Assembly: GCF_052065415.1 (NCBI RefSeq)
Contig: NZ_JBQHUB010000012.1
Location: 1 to 64,000 of the forward strand
From: Pseudoflavonifractor_A sp022772585
Lineage (GTDB): Bacteria > Bacillota > Clostridia > Oscillospirales > Oscillospiraceae
Direction of reading: 5' to 3'
Length of the DNA stretch: 64,000 bases
Shown piece by piece: positions 7,883 to 15,526 of the stretch. Position 1 is the first letter of the stretch. Each line of letters starts with the position of its first letter. The notes under the pieces are model-generated. The model was not told where the DNA came from. It saw only the letters and a list, made by a program, of their open reading frames with translations, and did not search any database. The position numbers and the translations under genes are program-made.

Positions 7883-8876
7883 AGGATTCACGCAGCCTTT
7901 CCCGGATGGTCTCCGCGCTCAGCCCGGCCATGCGGCCGGACAGGATGGTCCGGATGGCGGTGACTTCCGCCTCCCGGGCGTAGAGGTAGCCGATGACCGG
8001 GTGCTCGCCGAAGGCGATGCGCCGGGCCTGGCTCAGGTAATCGGTGACGGCGTTGTCGCAGGCGCGCTCAAAGGCGGTGAAGGAGCCTCCTCCCCCGCTG
8101 AGCAGCGCCGCGCCCAGCTCGGCCGCGGCCGCCAGCCGGCCGCCCCGGAAGAGCCCGGTCAGGTCGCCGCCCTTGGCCGAGAGGATGGAGCGCTCATCCA
8201 CATTGCCCCCGGGCACCAGGGCCAGGGCCAGGAAGTCGCCTCCCTTGCCCATGCGGTGGGCACGGACCGAGGAGCGCAGGTTGGCCGCGTCGGCCAGCAG
8301 CTTCACGTAACCCTGGAGGAACTCGCTGCCGCTGTCGGCGGCGGCCTGGGCCATCTCGCGGAAATAGGCCCGGTCCAGCTGGAAGTCGGCCAGCTGGGGG
8401 TCGCCGGTGGCGGACAGGGTCTCCTTGGCCTGGGTCACCGCGGCGCGGAAGGTGTCGCTGCAGTCCCGCAGGTCGCCCCGGTGCATATCCTCGGCCAGCT
8501 TGGCCGCCGGATACCGGCCGCCGCTGGAAAGCAGGCGGCTCTCCTCCAGGCCCATGGCCTCGGCCTTCAGCAACACCTTGGCGTTGTGGTAGTCGTATTT
8601 CATCTGGAACACATCGATCAGGTTGTGGTCGGGCACGGAGGAACGCATATCCTTGTACACCGCGTCCCTGGCCTGGGCAAGGACCTCGTCCAGGCCGGAG
8701 GCCGTCACGTTGGACAGCTCCCCGTAGCCGCACTCGGTGAGGACCTTGGCGGCCTCCTCACTGGTACGGGCCTCGATCATCCGCTCCATGCGTTCCCGGG
8801 TGAGCAGCCGGTTCTCCATGGCCCGCACCCGAGTGGAAATGCCGAGATAATCCGTGTCTTTCAGCTTTTTGTGCAA
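7875..8876 (-). CDS. ntpC: V-type ATP synthase subunit C
   Basis: The funnel-shaped subunit that connects the central stalk to the K ring, 333 residues. It is helical throughout and has the conserved DYLGISTRVRAMENRLL start and the GYLYAREAEVTAIRTILSGRMAGL C-terminal motif. The start is a TTG at 8876 with GGAGG 7 bases upstream; no better ATG is near. It sits between ntpE and the F-subunit gene. Confidence 0.92.
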   Translation of the reverse strand: MHKKLKDTDYLGISTRVRAMENRLLTRERMERMIEARTSEEAAKVLTECGYGELSNVTASGLDEVLAQARDAVYKDMRSSVPDHNLIDVFQMKYDYHNAKVLLKAEAMGLEESRLLSSGGRYPAAKLAEDMHRGDLRDCSDTFRAAVTQAKETLSATGDPQLADFQLDRAYFREMAQAAADSGSEFLQGYVKLLADAANLRSSVRAHRMGKGGDFLALALVPGGNVDERSILSAKGGDLTGLFRGGRLAAAAELGAALLSGGGGSFTAFERACDNAVTDYLSQARRIAFGEHPVIGYLYAREAEVTAIRTILSGRMAGLSAETIRERLRESYV

Positions 8877-8909
8877 GACACTTCCTCCTTTCCAATCCGC
8901 GGAGCGGAG

Positions 8910-9509
8910 TTATGCCTTTTCGTCAAAGAGGACCTTGGCCACCTGGCTGTCCAGCTCCCGGCGCTGCAGGCGGACCAGAGTCTCGAAGGTGCAGTTGACT
9001 TCCACATCTCCGTCGCTGAGGATGAAGCCGCCCCGGATGGGCCGGCACTGGGCGGAGAGGGTCAGACGGCCCTTGTCGCCCAGCAGCTCGTTGGCCCGGG
9101 TGACGGCGGTCTTGCCATAGCGGGGGCGGTCCTTTTGGGAGAAGACCACTTCCTCGCAGCCGCTCTGGCTGGCCTGGGCGATGAGCTTGGCCAGCAGCTC
9201 GGTGTATTCCTTCTCTGGCAGGTTGAGCAGATCCTCCAGCGCCTTGTCGAAGGTCTTTTCCAGCACCTCCTGCTTGGCGGCCAGGATCAGCTTGCGGGCC
9301 TCCAGCTGGGCCACGCTGGCCAGCCGCTCCTCCCGCTCCGCGGCGGCCAGGCGGCCCCGGGCAACGATATCCTGGGACTCCTGCTCCGCCCGGCGGGCAT
9401 ACTGAGCGGCGATCTCCGCCGCCTCGGCGGCCGCCTGGGCGTTGATCTCATCGATCTCACGCTGGACGTCGGCGTTGATGCGGCTGGTGATTTTTTCGAT
9501 TCCGTTCAT
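8910..9509 (-). CDS. ntpE: V-type ATP synthase subunit E
   Basis: Peripheral stalk subunit, 199 residues. The first 90 residues or so form a charged coiled coil (EKITSRINADVQREIDEINAQ then Ala/Glu-rich). A globular C-terminal domain follows with GGFILSDGDVEVNCTFETLV, the standard end of NtpE/AtpE proteins. It pairs with the small subunit encoded at the operon start. It lies between the K-ring gene and ntpC. Confidence 0.92.
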   Translation of the reverse strand: MNGIEKITSRINADVQREIDEINAQAAAEAAEIAAQYARRAEQESQDIVARGRLAAAEREERLASVAQLEARKLILAAKQEVLEKTFDKALEDLLNLPEKEYTELLAKLIAQASQSGCEEVVFSQKDRPRYGKTAVTRANELLGDKGRLTLSAQCRPIRGGFILSDGDVEVNCTFETLVRLQRRELDSQVAKVLFDEKA

Positions 9510-9552
9510 AGTTGTGTAACCGCCTTTCCTGTCTCGGTCTGGCCGTTGTGTC

Positions 9553-10032
9553 TTAGATCCACAGCAGCATCAGCATGGAGGCCAGCAGGGAGAGGATGGC
9601 GTAGAACTCGACGATACCGCAGAGGATCAGGCCCTTGGACCAGTCGTCGGGCTTCTTGGCCAGGATGTTGATGGAGCCGGCAGCCACGCGGCCCTGGGCG
9701 ATGGCGGACAGCAGGCCGCCGAAGGCCATGGGCATACAGGCGGCGAAATAGCGGAAGCCCTCCACCAGGGTCAGGTTGGCGGCGGTGCCGTCCATCATGC
9801 CCATCTGGATCAGGGCGAAGAACCAGACCACCAGGCCGTACAGGCCCTGGGTACCGGGGAGCAGCTGCAGGACCATGACCTTACCGGACTTGGAGGGGTC
9901 CTCGCTCAGCAGGCCGGTGCCGGCCTCGCCGGCGATGCCGGTGCCCTTAGCGGAACCAACGCAGGAAAGACCGACCGCCAGGCCGGAGCCCAGCATGGCA
10001 ATGGCGAGACCGCCGATATTCTCGAGAAACAT
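9553..10032 (-). CDS. ntpK: V-type ATP synthase subunit K (membrane rotor, sodium type)
   Basis: The rotor-ring proteolipid, 159 residues with four predicted transmembrane helices: a duplicated two-helix unit, as in E. hirae NtpK. The ion site is readable. LPGTQG (Thr61, Gln62) lies in helix 2, AIAQG (Gln113) in helix 3 and GIVEFYA (Glu142) in helix 4. These match the Leu/Thr/Gln, Gln and Glu ligands that bind sodium in E. hirae NtpK. Only one carboxylate remains per four helices. The ring therefore probably moves Na+, not H+. AGGAGG precedes the start. Confidence 0.95.
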   Translation of the reverse strand: MFLENIGGLAIAMLGSGLAVGLSCVGSAKGTGIAGEAGTGLLSEDPSKSGKVMVLQLLPGTQGLYGLVVWFFALIQMGMMDGTAANLTLVEGFRYFAACMPMAFGGLLSAIAQGRVAAGSINILAKKPDDWSKGLILCGIVEFYAILSLLASMLMLLWI

Positions 10033-10047
10033 AGTGAAATCCTCCTT

Positions 10048-11991
10048 TTATTTACTCTTGACAACGTCTACGTATTTGGTATCGATATCCAGAGGGCGGA
10101 AGGGCTTGCCGCCGTCCTCATAGAACCGGCCGAAATACTCCAGGCACTGCAGGCGCATGTCGTGGACATAGCAGCCCAGCAGGTTCAGGGCAAAGTTCAG
10201 CGCGTTGCCCACCATGGAGATCAGGAAAAATGTAACGATATTTCCGGTGATGGCGCCCAGGGTGTTGAACACCTGCGCGATGACCGCGCCGGCCAGCATC
10301 AGGGCCATCAGGCGGGAGTAAGACAGGATGTCGCTGAAGTAGCCCGTGATATTGTTGTACAGCGAGCCGCCGATGCCCATCACCTTGCCCACGATACCCT
10401 TCTTGCCGTAGCCCTGGGTCAGCACCAGCAACACCAGAATGGCGATGAGGGCCGTCTTGATCTGGCCCAGCACCGCGCCCACGGCGAAGAGGATGAACAC
10501 GCAGTACCATGCGCCCTCGTTGCACAGGGCGTCCATGACCTCGCCCTTCTTGATCTTGCGGTACATGTTCACACCCATACCGGTGAAGATCTGTATCAGG
10601 CCGATGGCCAGCGAGCCGATGAGCACGGCCAGCGCGTCGTCCAGGGGGGAGAAGAGGGAGGGCAGGGCGATCTCTTTCCCGGTGGTCAGCATGACCAGCT
10701 GGGGGATCAGGTCTCCGAAGAAACCTCCGGTCAGCGCGCCCATGATGAAAGTACTCACGCCGCACAGGCCCAGCAGGGGGATCATATGCCGCATGGTGGG
10801 ACCCTTGGGCCTGGTCTTTTTCATCACGATGTAGGACACCAGCATCATCAGCAGGCCGTAGCCCATATCCGCCATCATGAAGCCGTAGAAGAAAATAAAG
10901 AACGGCGCCATCAGCGGGTTGGGGTCCACACCGTCATACGCCGGCAGGGCGTACATATCGGTCACCATGTTCAGGGGACGGGTAAAACCATTATTCTTGA
11001 GCTTGACGGGGACCTGGGGATAATCCTCAGGGGCGGGGTCCTCAGTCTCCCAGGCGCACAGGAAAGGCTCCAGGCTCTTCTCCAGGGTCCCCACTTCCTC
11101 GGCGGGCACCCAGCCCTCCAGGAAGAAGGTGGCCTGGGTGTCCAGCAGGCGGCACTTGGCCTCCTCCCGGCTCACCTCCTGGGCCGCCCGGTCGGCACAG
11201 CGCTGGAGGGCCAGCCGCTCGCCGCCGTAAGTAGACAGCTCCTTCTTGGCCTCCTCGGCCTCCCGGTCCAGCCGGGCGATCTCGGCGTCCAGCCGCCGGT
11301 CATTCTCGGCGGCGGTGCCCGTCCATCCCCGCAGGGCGGAGCGGGTGAAGCCGAATTCCTTGAGTACGTTTTCCGTTTCCTCCTCGGCGCTGCGGTGGCA
11401 GACGAAGAAGAGGTAGTGGGCCTCGTTGTCGGCGCTGACCTCAGTCAGCTCTGACAGGTCGGTGGCCGCGTCCAGGGCGCCCCGCAGCTCGGCGATGTCC
11501 ACCGCGCCGGGGACGGTGCCGAACCGGATGATCACATCCCGGGTGGACTCGGTCTCCAGCGGGATGTCCAGATTCAGCCACGGCGCCAGGGACAGCTTCT
11601 GTCCCCGGAGCTTGCTCTGCTCGGCATAGAGGGCGTGGACCCGCCGCTCGGTCTCATTGAGCTTGCGGGCGGTCTCCAGCGCGGCGGCGTAGGCCCCGTC
11701 GTCGAAGAACTCCCGTTCCTCCACCACCGGACGGCTCTTGAGCAGTCCGCCCTTTTCAGGGGCGTACTTCTTGAGCAGCTCCAGCGCGGCCAGCGCGGAG
11801 GCGCTGGCCTCCCTGGCGGCGCTGAGCGCCCGGTCGTCCGGCCGGGAGACGCCGGCCCAGTCCGGGTCCTCCAGCTTATCCGTGGGCTCGTCGATCTCCA
11901 CACAGCCCGCGTGCTGAAGCACCCGCAGAACCTCTTCCCTGTCTGAGCGCATGCCAAAGAGGCGTACCCGCTTCATTTTGACAATGGACAT
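10048..11991 (-). CDS. ntpI: V-type ATP synthase subunit I (membrane stator)
   Basis: The stator subunit equivalent to subunit a, 647 residues. The N-terminal half (to about residue 330) is soluble and coiled-coil-rich and binds the peripheral stalks. The C-terminal half has about seven transmembrane helices with the family motifs FFIFFYGFMMADMGYGLLM and SDILSYSRLMALMLAGAVIA; the latter carries the conserved Arg that faces the rotor carboxylate. The start shares one base with the stop of the preceding gene (TGATG at 11989-11993), so translation is probably coupled. Confidence 0.95.
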   Translation of the reverse strand: MSIVKMKRVRLFGMRSDREEVLRVLQHAGCVEIDEPTDKLEDPDWAGVSRPDDRALSAAREASASALAALELLKKYAPEKGGLLKSRPVVEEREFFDDGAYAAALETARKLNETERRVHALYAEQSKLRGQKLSLAPWLNLDIPLETESTRDVIIRFGTVPGAVDIAELRGALDAATDLSELTEVSADNEAHYLFFVCHRSAEEETENVLKEFGFTRSALRGWTGTAAENDRRLDAEIARLDREAEEAKKELSTYGGERLALQRCADRAAQEVSREEAKCRLLDTQATFFLEGWVPAEEVGTLEKSLEPFLCAWETEDPAPEDYPQVPVKLKNNGFTRPLNMVTDMYALPAYDGVDPNPLMAPFFIFFYGFMMADMGYGLLMMLVSYIVMKKTRPKGPTMRHMIPLLGLCGVSTFIMGALTGGFFGDLIPQLVMLTTGKEIALPSLFSPLDDALAVLIGSLAIGLIQIFTGMGVNMYRKIKKGEVMDALCNEGAWYCVFILFAVGAVLGQIKTALIAILVLLVLTQGYGKKGIVGKVMGIGGSLYNNITGYFSDILSYSRLMALMLAGAVIAQVFNTLGAITGNIVTFFLISMVGNALNFALNLLGCYVHDMRLQCLEYFGRFYEDGGKPFRPLDIDTKYVDVVKSK

Positions 11992-12305
11992 CAGACATTC
12001 ACAACCCTTCTGACAATAAGCGCCGCCGCGTCCGCCATCCGGCCTTCCGCCGACTGACGAAGCGCATCACAGGAGCGCCTGGTCTCTTCAATGACCTTTT
12101 CGCTGTGTTTTGAAGCCTTCTTCTCAGCTTCTTTCATAAAGCCCTTGACCTGAGCCTCGGCTTCGGCCCGGGCGGCGGCCAGCGCCTCCTCCCCTGCCTG
12201 ACGGGCGTCGGATACGGTCTTTTTGGCCTGCGCCATGGCTTCCGCCTTACGCTGCTGGGTCATTTCCTCGGTTTCTGTCACCTGCTTGATTCCTTCCAGA
12301 GACAT
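11991..12305 (-). CDS. ntpF: V-type ATP synthase peripheral stalk subunit (G/H, NtpF type)
   Basis: A 104-residue, almost wholly charged and Ala-rich coiled-coil protein (TQQRKAEAMAQAKKTVSDAR and following). It is the first gene of the V-ATPase operon, the place of NtpF in E. hirae, where it forms the peripheral stalk with NtpE. I use the ATG at 12305, preceded by AAAGGCGGTG; a longer frame to 12428 has no ribosome site and crosses the promoter. Assignment rests on position, length and coiled-coil character. Confidence 0.85.
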   Translation of the reverse strand: MSLEGIKQVTETEEMTQQRKAEAMAQAKKTVSDARQAGEEALAAARAEAEAQVKGFMKEAEKKASKHSEKVIEETRRSCDALRQSAEGRMADAAALIVRRVVNV

Positions 12306-12362
12306 TATTTCACCGCCTTTCGTTGGGATTGCCGCATAGGAATTTTGCTGATTCCATTCAAA

Positions 12363-12391
12363 ATGATACTTGAAAACCCGATAAAAAGCAA
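12363..12391 (-). promoter_or_regulatory. V-ATPase operon promoter
   Basis: Read on minus: TTGCTT (12386-12391), 17-bp spacer, TATCAT (12363-12368). The first gene starts about 50 bases downstream. Confidence 0.7.
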
Positions 12392-12760
12392 GTTCATTTT
12401 TTGTCTCCCGCCACTTCGCCTTCCCCAATTTTTTGAAAGTAAACTAGAAAGTATCCTTCAGTTTTTTGTTAAATTTTTGACTAAATCGTCCGTTTTAGTA
12501 AGTTTCAGCGCCCTGCCCTGCATGCCCGCATAAAAGCGTAAAATTTAGTGTCCTATTTTTGTCTATTTTGCATACTTCATGGTTTATTTTTTCCTTTTGT
12601 ACTGCAAATCCTGGTTCCCGATCCCCCTGTTTTTTACTCTGATCATCACTTATATCTCTCCTCACATATGAAGTGGTTCTTTTTTGAACTGTATTCCAAA
12701 AAGGTACGCACTCCGCAAAACCAGAGCGCGTCCTGTATTTTCTGTAACTTTTTGCTCCTT
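12392..12760. other. AT-rich intergenic region, no gene seen
   Basis: 369 bases between the V-ATPase promoter and the next gene's stop. Open frames here are short, without ribosome binding sites or recognisable similarity. A weak hairpin at 12706-12731 (ACGCACTC with GAGCGCGT, one mismatch), followed on minus by ACCTTTTT, may end the gene at 12761-13861. Base composition is clearly more AT-rich than the neighbours. Nothing else could be assigned. Confidence 0.5.
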
Positions 12761-13861
12761 TTATCCGGTCTGTTGTGCCAGCATGGCCCAATTGCCGTCG
12801 CTCCCCGGGGATGAAATTATGGGGACCAGCATCTCTTCGGCCCGCTCCGCCCCGGCTGCAGTCAGGGTCCGGACGGCGGTCTCTGCCGGAGTCTCCCCCA
12901 GGTCGGCCCAGATCCGTCCGGCGCTCTCCAGCATCCCTGTCACACTCTGTCCGCTGAGCGGGCCGCTTCCCTCCGTCAGAACGGTCCCATCGGTCCGGAT
13001 GGACAGCGTCACCTCCGGATAGTCGGCCAGCGCCGCCTTTATCTGACGGTAAAACGCACTGATCACGCTCTCGAATTGGCTCTCGTCATAGGCCGGGCCT
13101 TTTTTGATATATCCCAGCTTTCCCGCTGTGGGGTAACCGCTGTTATCCAGCAGGATCTCGTCAAAGCCCAACCGGGCCAGTTCCGTGCATATGCCGGCCA
13201 CATAGGCTCTGGCCTCCTCGCTGGTGGGACTCATCCACCGCAGGTCGCCGCTGTCCCTCCAGTTATAGCCGCTGTTGGTCTTGACCCCCAGGGCAGGCGC
13301 CGTATAGGGTGCCTTGTTATCTCTGAAACAGGAGACCCGTGCCACCGTATGGAGCTCCTGCTGGTTCAGGGTCCGGATGGTCTCGTTCAGGGCCGGGTCC
13401 GAGGCAGAGGCCCCCACCCGCTTGGCCAGTTCCAGATCTGAGACATAACCCAGCGTGCCATCGTCCGCCTTCATATCAAACACCACCGCGTTGGCCCCTG
13501 CTTCAGCCGCTCTGGCTGCCGCGCTACCGTCGCTGAGAGCACTGCGGGGCAGCATCACCGCCCGCAGCGGCTCTGCGGGCTCCGGTGCAGGCGTCGGGGT
13601 TGGCGCGGGCGTAGCGGAGACGATAACCAGCGGCTCCGTTGCCTCCGGAGGCGGCGAAGGGGCGTCTCCGTCCTTCAGAAAAGGCACATCCAGCCGCAGG
13701 CCGCCGGGTGAAAAGACCAGGCGGTCCTCCTGCAGGAAAAAGAGAGCCAGCATCAGGGCCAGCACTACCGCCAGCACGCCGATCACGGCCTTCAAGACCA
13801 GGCGGGACCTGGAGCGGCCATGATAGCCGGTATACCCATATCCATATCCCCGCTTACGCAT
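12761..13861 (-). CDS. Predicted membrane-anchored glycoside hydrolase-like protein (DUF4015 type)
   Basis: 366 residues. It has a basic Gly/Tyr/Arg-rich N-terminus, one transmembrane anchor (AVIGVLAVVLALMLALFF, about residues 26-43), a Pro/Thr-rich linker (SATPAPTPTPAPEPAEP), and a TIM-barrel-like domain resembling the DUF4015 putative glycosyl hydrolases. Visible barrel motifs include ANAVVFDMKADDGTLGY, the AYVAGICTELARLGFDEILLD strand with a probable acidic residue, and VTLSIRTDG. It therefore probably acts outside the membrane on the wall or a polysaccharide. The ATG at 13861 is preferred (GAGGTGG upstream); a GTG at 13879 is possible. Substrate unknown. Confidence 0.75.
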   Translation of the reverse strand: MRKRGYGYGYTGYHGRSRSRLVLKAVIGVLAVVLALMLALFFLQEDRLVFSPGGLRLDVPFLKDGDAPSPPPEATEPLVIVSATPAPTPTPAPEPAEPLRAVMLPRSALSDGSAAARAAEAGANAVVFDMKADDGTLGYVSDLELAKRVGASASDPALNETIRTLNQQELHTVARVSCFRDNKAPYTAPALGVKTNSGYNWRDSGDLRWMSPTSEEARAYVAGICTELARLGFDEILLDNSGYPTAGKLGYIKKGPAYDESQFESVISAFYRQIKAALADYPEVTLSIRTDGTVLTEGSGPLSGQSVTGMLESAGRIWADLGETPAETAVRTLTAAGAERAEEMLVPIISSPGSDGNWAMLAQQTG

Positions 13862-13955
13862 ATCCCTGTTCCACCTCACCCGACCATATCATATTGCTCC
13901 ACAACATCGGGACGCTCTCCCGCCGGAATCTGTCCACCCGGCGCAAAGCGCCCTC

Positions 13956-14396
13956 TCACCTGTCCTGCCCGCCGGCAGCGGTCAACACTGCGTCCAGCTT
14001 CTGGAACGCCTCGGCCACCATGGCCTTGTCTTCCGGAGCCATTGTATCCAGAAGCGAATTGAAATAGCCGCTCACATCGGTAGCCGCCTTTTCCCGCAGC
14101 GCACGGTATTTCTCGGTGGCCGAGACATAGATGACCCGCCGGTCATTCTCCGAGCGTTCCCGCTTGGCCAGGCCCAGCTTCTCCAGCCGGTCCACGATGC
14201 CGGAGACCGTACTGTTGGCGCTGCCCGTCCGTTCCGCCAGCATGCTTATGGGGACCGGGCCCTCTTCCCCCAGCACATTGAGCACCAGTGCCTGCGGGAA
14301 CGTCAGATTCAGGCGCCCGAAATGGGCCCGGAACTGCTGAGACATATGCTGTGTCACCCGCAGGTAGGACATCAATACGTTCTGCATTTCTTCCAT
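13956..14396 (-). CDS. MarR-family transcriptional regulator
   Basis: A 146-residue winged-helix regulator. The recognition region reads ISMLAERTGSANSTVSGIVDRLEKLGLAKRERSENDRRVIYVSAT, the classic MarR helix-turn-helix and wing with the DRR motif. The ATG at 14396 follows AAGGAG; a frame extending to 14432 would cross that site. It has its own promoter and lies 94 bp upstream of the glycoside-hydrolase-like gene. The ligand and targets are not evident. Autoregulation is common in the family but cannot be shown here. Confidence 0.9.
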   Translation of the reverse strand: MEEMQNVLMSYLRVTQHMSQQFRAHFGRLNLTFPQALVLNVLGEEGPVPISMLAERTGSANSTVSGIVDRLEKLGLAKRERSENDRRVIYVSATEKYRALREKAATDVSGYFNSLLDTMAPEDKAMVAEAFQKLDAVLTAAGGQDR

Positions 14397-14441
14397 CGGT
14401 CTCCCACTCCTTTTCCACAGCTGCCTGGCCACGTTACCAAG

Positions 14442-14470
14442 AGCATAGCCGCTGTATCTCTATTTGTCAA
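14442..14470 (-). promoter_or_regulatory. Promoter of the MarR gene
   Basis: Read on minus: TTGACA (14465-14470), 17-bp spacer, TATGCT (14442-14447). Confidence 0.7.
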
Positions 14471-14512
14471 TCTTCCGTGCCGGGGGTTTAAAAATTCTTA
14501 ATGTCTTCCCTG

Positions 14513-15148
14513 TTATCCCATCGCCGGGGTGGTCAGCCGCACCAGCATCACGGCCAGTTCCGCCCGGGTGGCCGTCTTTTGGGGCATGAGCTTACTTCCG
14601 CTGCCCTGGAGGATGCCGGCGCCCAGGGCGTGCTCCATGCCGTCCCTGGCCCAGGCGGAGATTTCTTTGGCGTCGCTGTACAGGTCGATCTTTCCCTCCG
14701 CCGTATCAAGCTCCTGGATCTGGGCATACTTGTACAGAAATACAGCCAGCTGCTCCCGGGTCACATAGCTCTCAGGCTGGAACAGGCCCTTTCCGTTGCC
14801 GGAGGCGATGCCCTTCTCCTCCGCCCAGGCCACTGCCTGAGCATACCATGTTCCCTCCTCCACGTCGGTAAAGGTACATTGGCCTGCCGCGGGGGAACCG
14901 GCCAGCCGCCACAGCACCGTCACCGCCATGGCTCTGGTCACGGCCCAGCCGGGACTGAAGGTGGTCGTTCCGGTGCCCGAGAGCAATCCCGCGCTCACGG
15001 TCTTTTCCACCGCGGGGGCGTACCACGCTTTGGCGTCCACATCTTCAAAGGCGGTACTGGCGGAGGCCGGAACCGCGGCCCCCAGCGTCAGGCATACCGC
15101 ACACAGCGCCGCGCATGAGGCTTTTTTCCATCTATTACACTTTTTCAC
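14513..15148 (-). CDS. Secreted S-layer-homology (SLH) domain protein
   Basis: 211 residues with a Sec signal peptide (KKASCAALCAVCLTLGAAVPASAS) followed by three SLH repeats that fill the rest: about 32-90 (AFEDVDAKAWYAPAVEKTV), 91-150 (FTDVEEGTWYAQAVAWAEEKG) and 151-208 (LYSDAKEISAWARDGMEHAL). SLH triplets bind pyruvylated secondary wall polymer. No cargo domain is attached, so it may be a minimal wall-binding module or part of the S-layer. The start is GTG at 15148 with AAGGAG 7 bases upstream. Confidence 0.88.
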   Translation of the reverse strand: MKKCNRWKKASCAALCAVCLTLGAAVPASASTAFEDVDAKAWYAPAVEKTVSAGLLSGTGTTTFSPGWAVTRAMAVTVLWRLAGSPAAGQCTFTDVEEGTWYAQAVAWAEEKGIASGNGKGLFQPESYVTREQLAVFLYKYAQIQELDTAEGKIDLYSDAKEISAWARDGMEHALGAGILQGSGSKLMPQKTATRAELAVMLVRLTTPAMG

Positions 15149-15258
15149 GGTAATGCTCCTTGGATTCGGTTTGATAGAGGTATCCTACAACATTATTTTT
15201 AATATTTTATGAACAAGCGGCATCATTTTATCCCGGCCGCGTTTTTTCTCAAATCGGA

Positions 15259-15287
15259 TTGACTTCCCGGGCTGGGTATGATATAGT
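15259..15287 (+). promoter_or_regulatory. Promoter of the riboswitch/P-type ATPase unit
   Basis: TTGACT (15259-15264), 17-bp spacer, TATAGT (15282-15287). The transcript would start near 15294, at the 5' edge of the riboswitch. Confidence 0.85.
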
Positions 15288-15293
15288 GGCTGC

Positions 15294-15450
15294 ACGTGAA
15301 AAAGGGAGTAGTTCCGGCCGCCTCCCCGGCGTCCGGGCGTACCGTCAACATCACGGCTCTCCGGCCCGGGAGCCTGGCGGTATGCGCCTTGCGGTAACAA
15401 GACTTTTTGGCGGCTGTCGCTGTGCGCAGCTGTCGAAAAGTCTTTTTTTG
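15294..15450 (+). promoter_or_regulatory. yybP-ykoY-type (Mn2+) riboswitch with expression platform
   Basis: The leader has the characteristic blocks of this family in order: AAAGGGAGTAG near the 5' end (15301-15311), CCGTCAACATCACGG (15342-15356), CCCGGGAGCCTGGCGG (15365-15380), then GCGGTAACAAGACTTTTTGG (15391-15410). The last block doubles as the 5' arm of a terminator: AAGACTTTT (15399-15407) pairs with AAAAGTCTT (15436-15444), followed by seven T. Metal binding to the aptamer would sequester this arm and permit read-through. Known members sense Mn2+ and turn on exporters, including P-type ATPases. The match was made by eye, so a covariance search would be the formal test. Confidence 0.82.
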
Positions 15451-15526
15451 TGCCCGTGGGCGGCCGGTCCCTCCCCCGGTCAAGGGCCTTATCACAGCCA
15501 CATACAGAGAAAAGGAGTGCGCTTTT

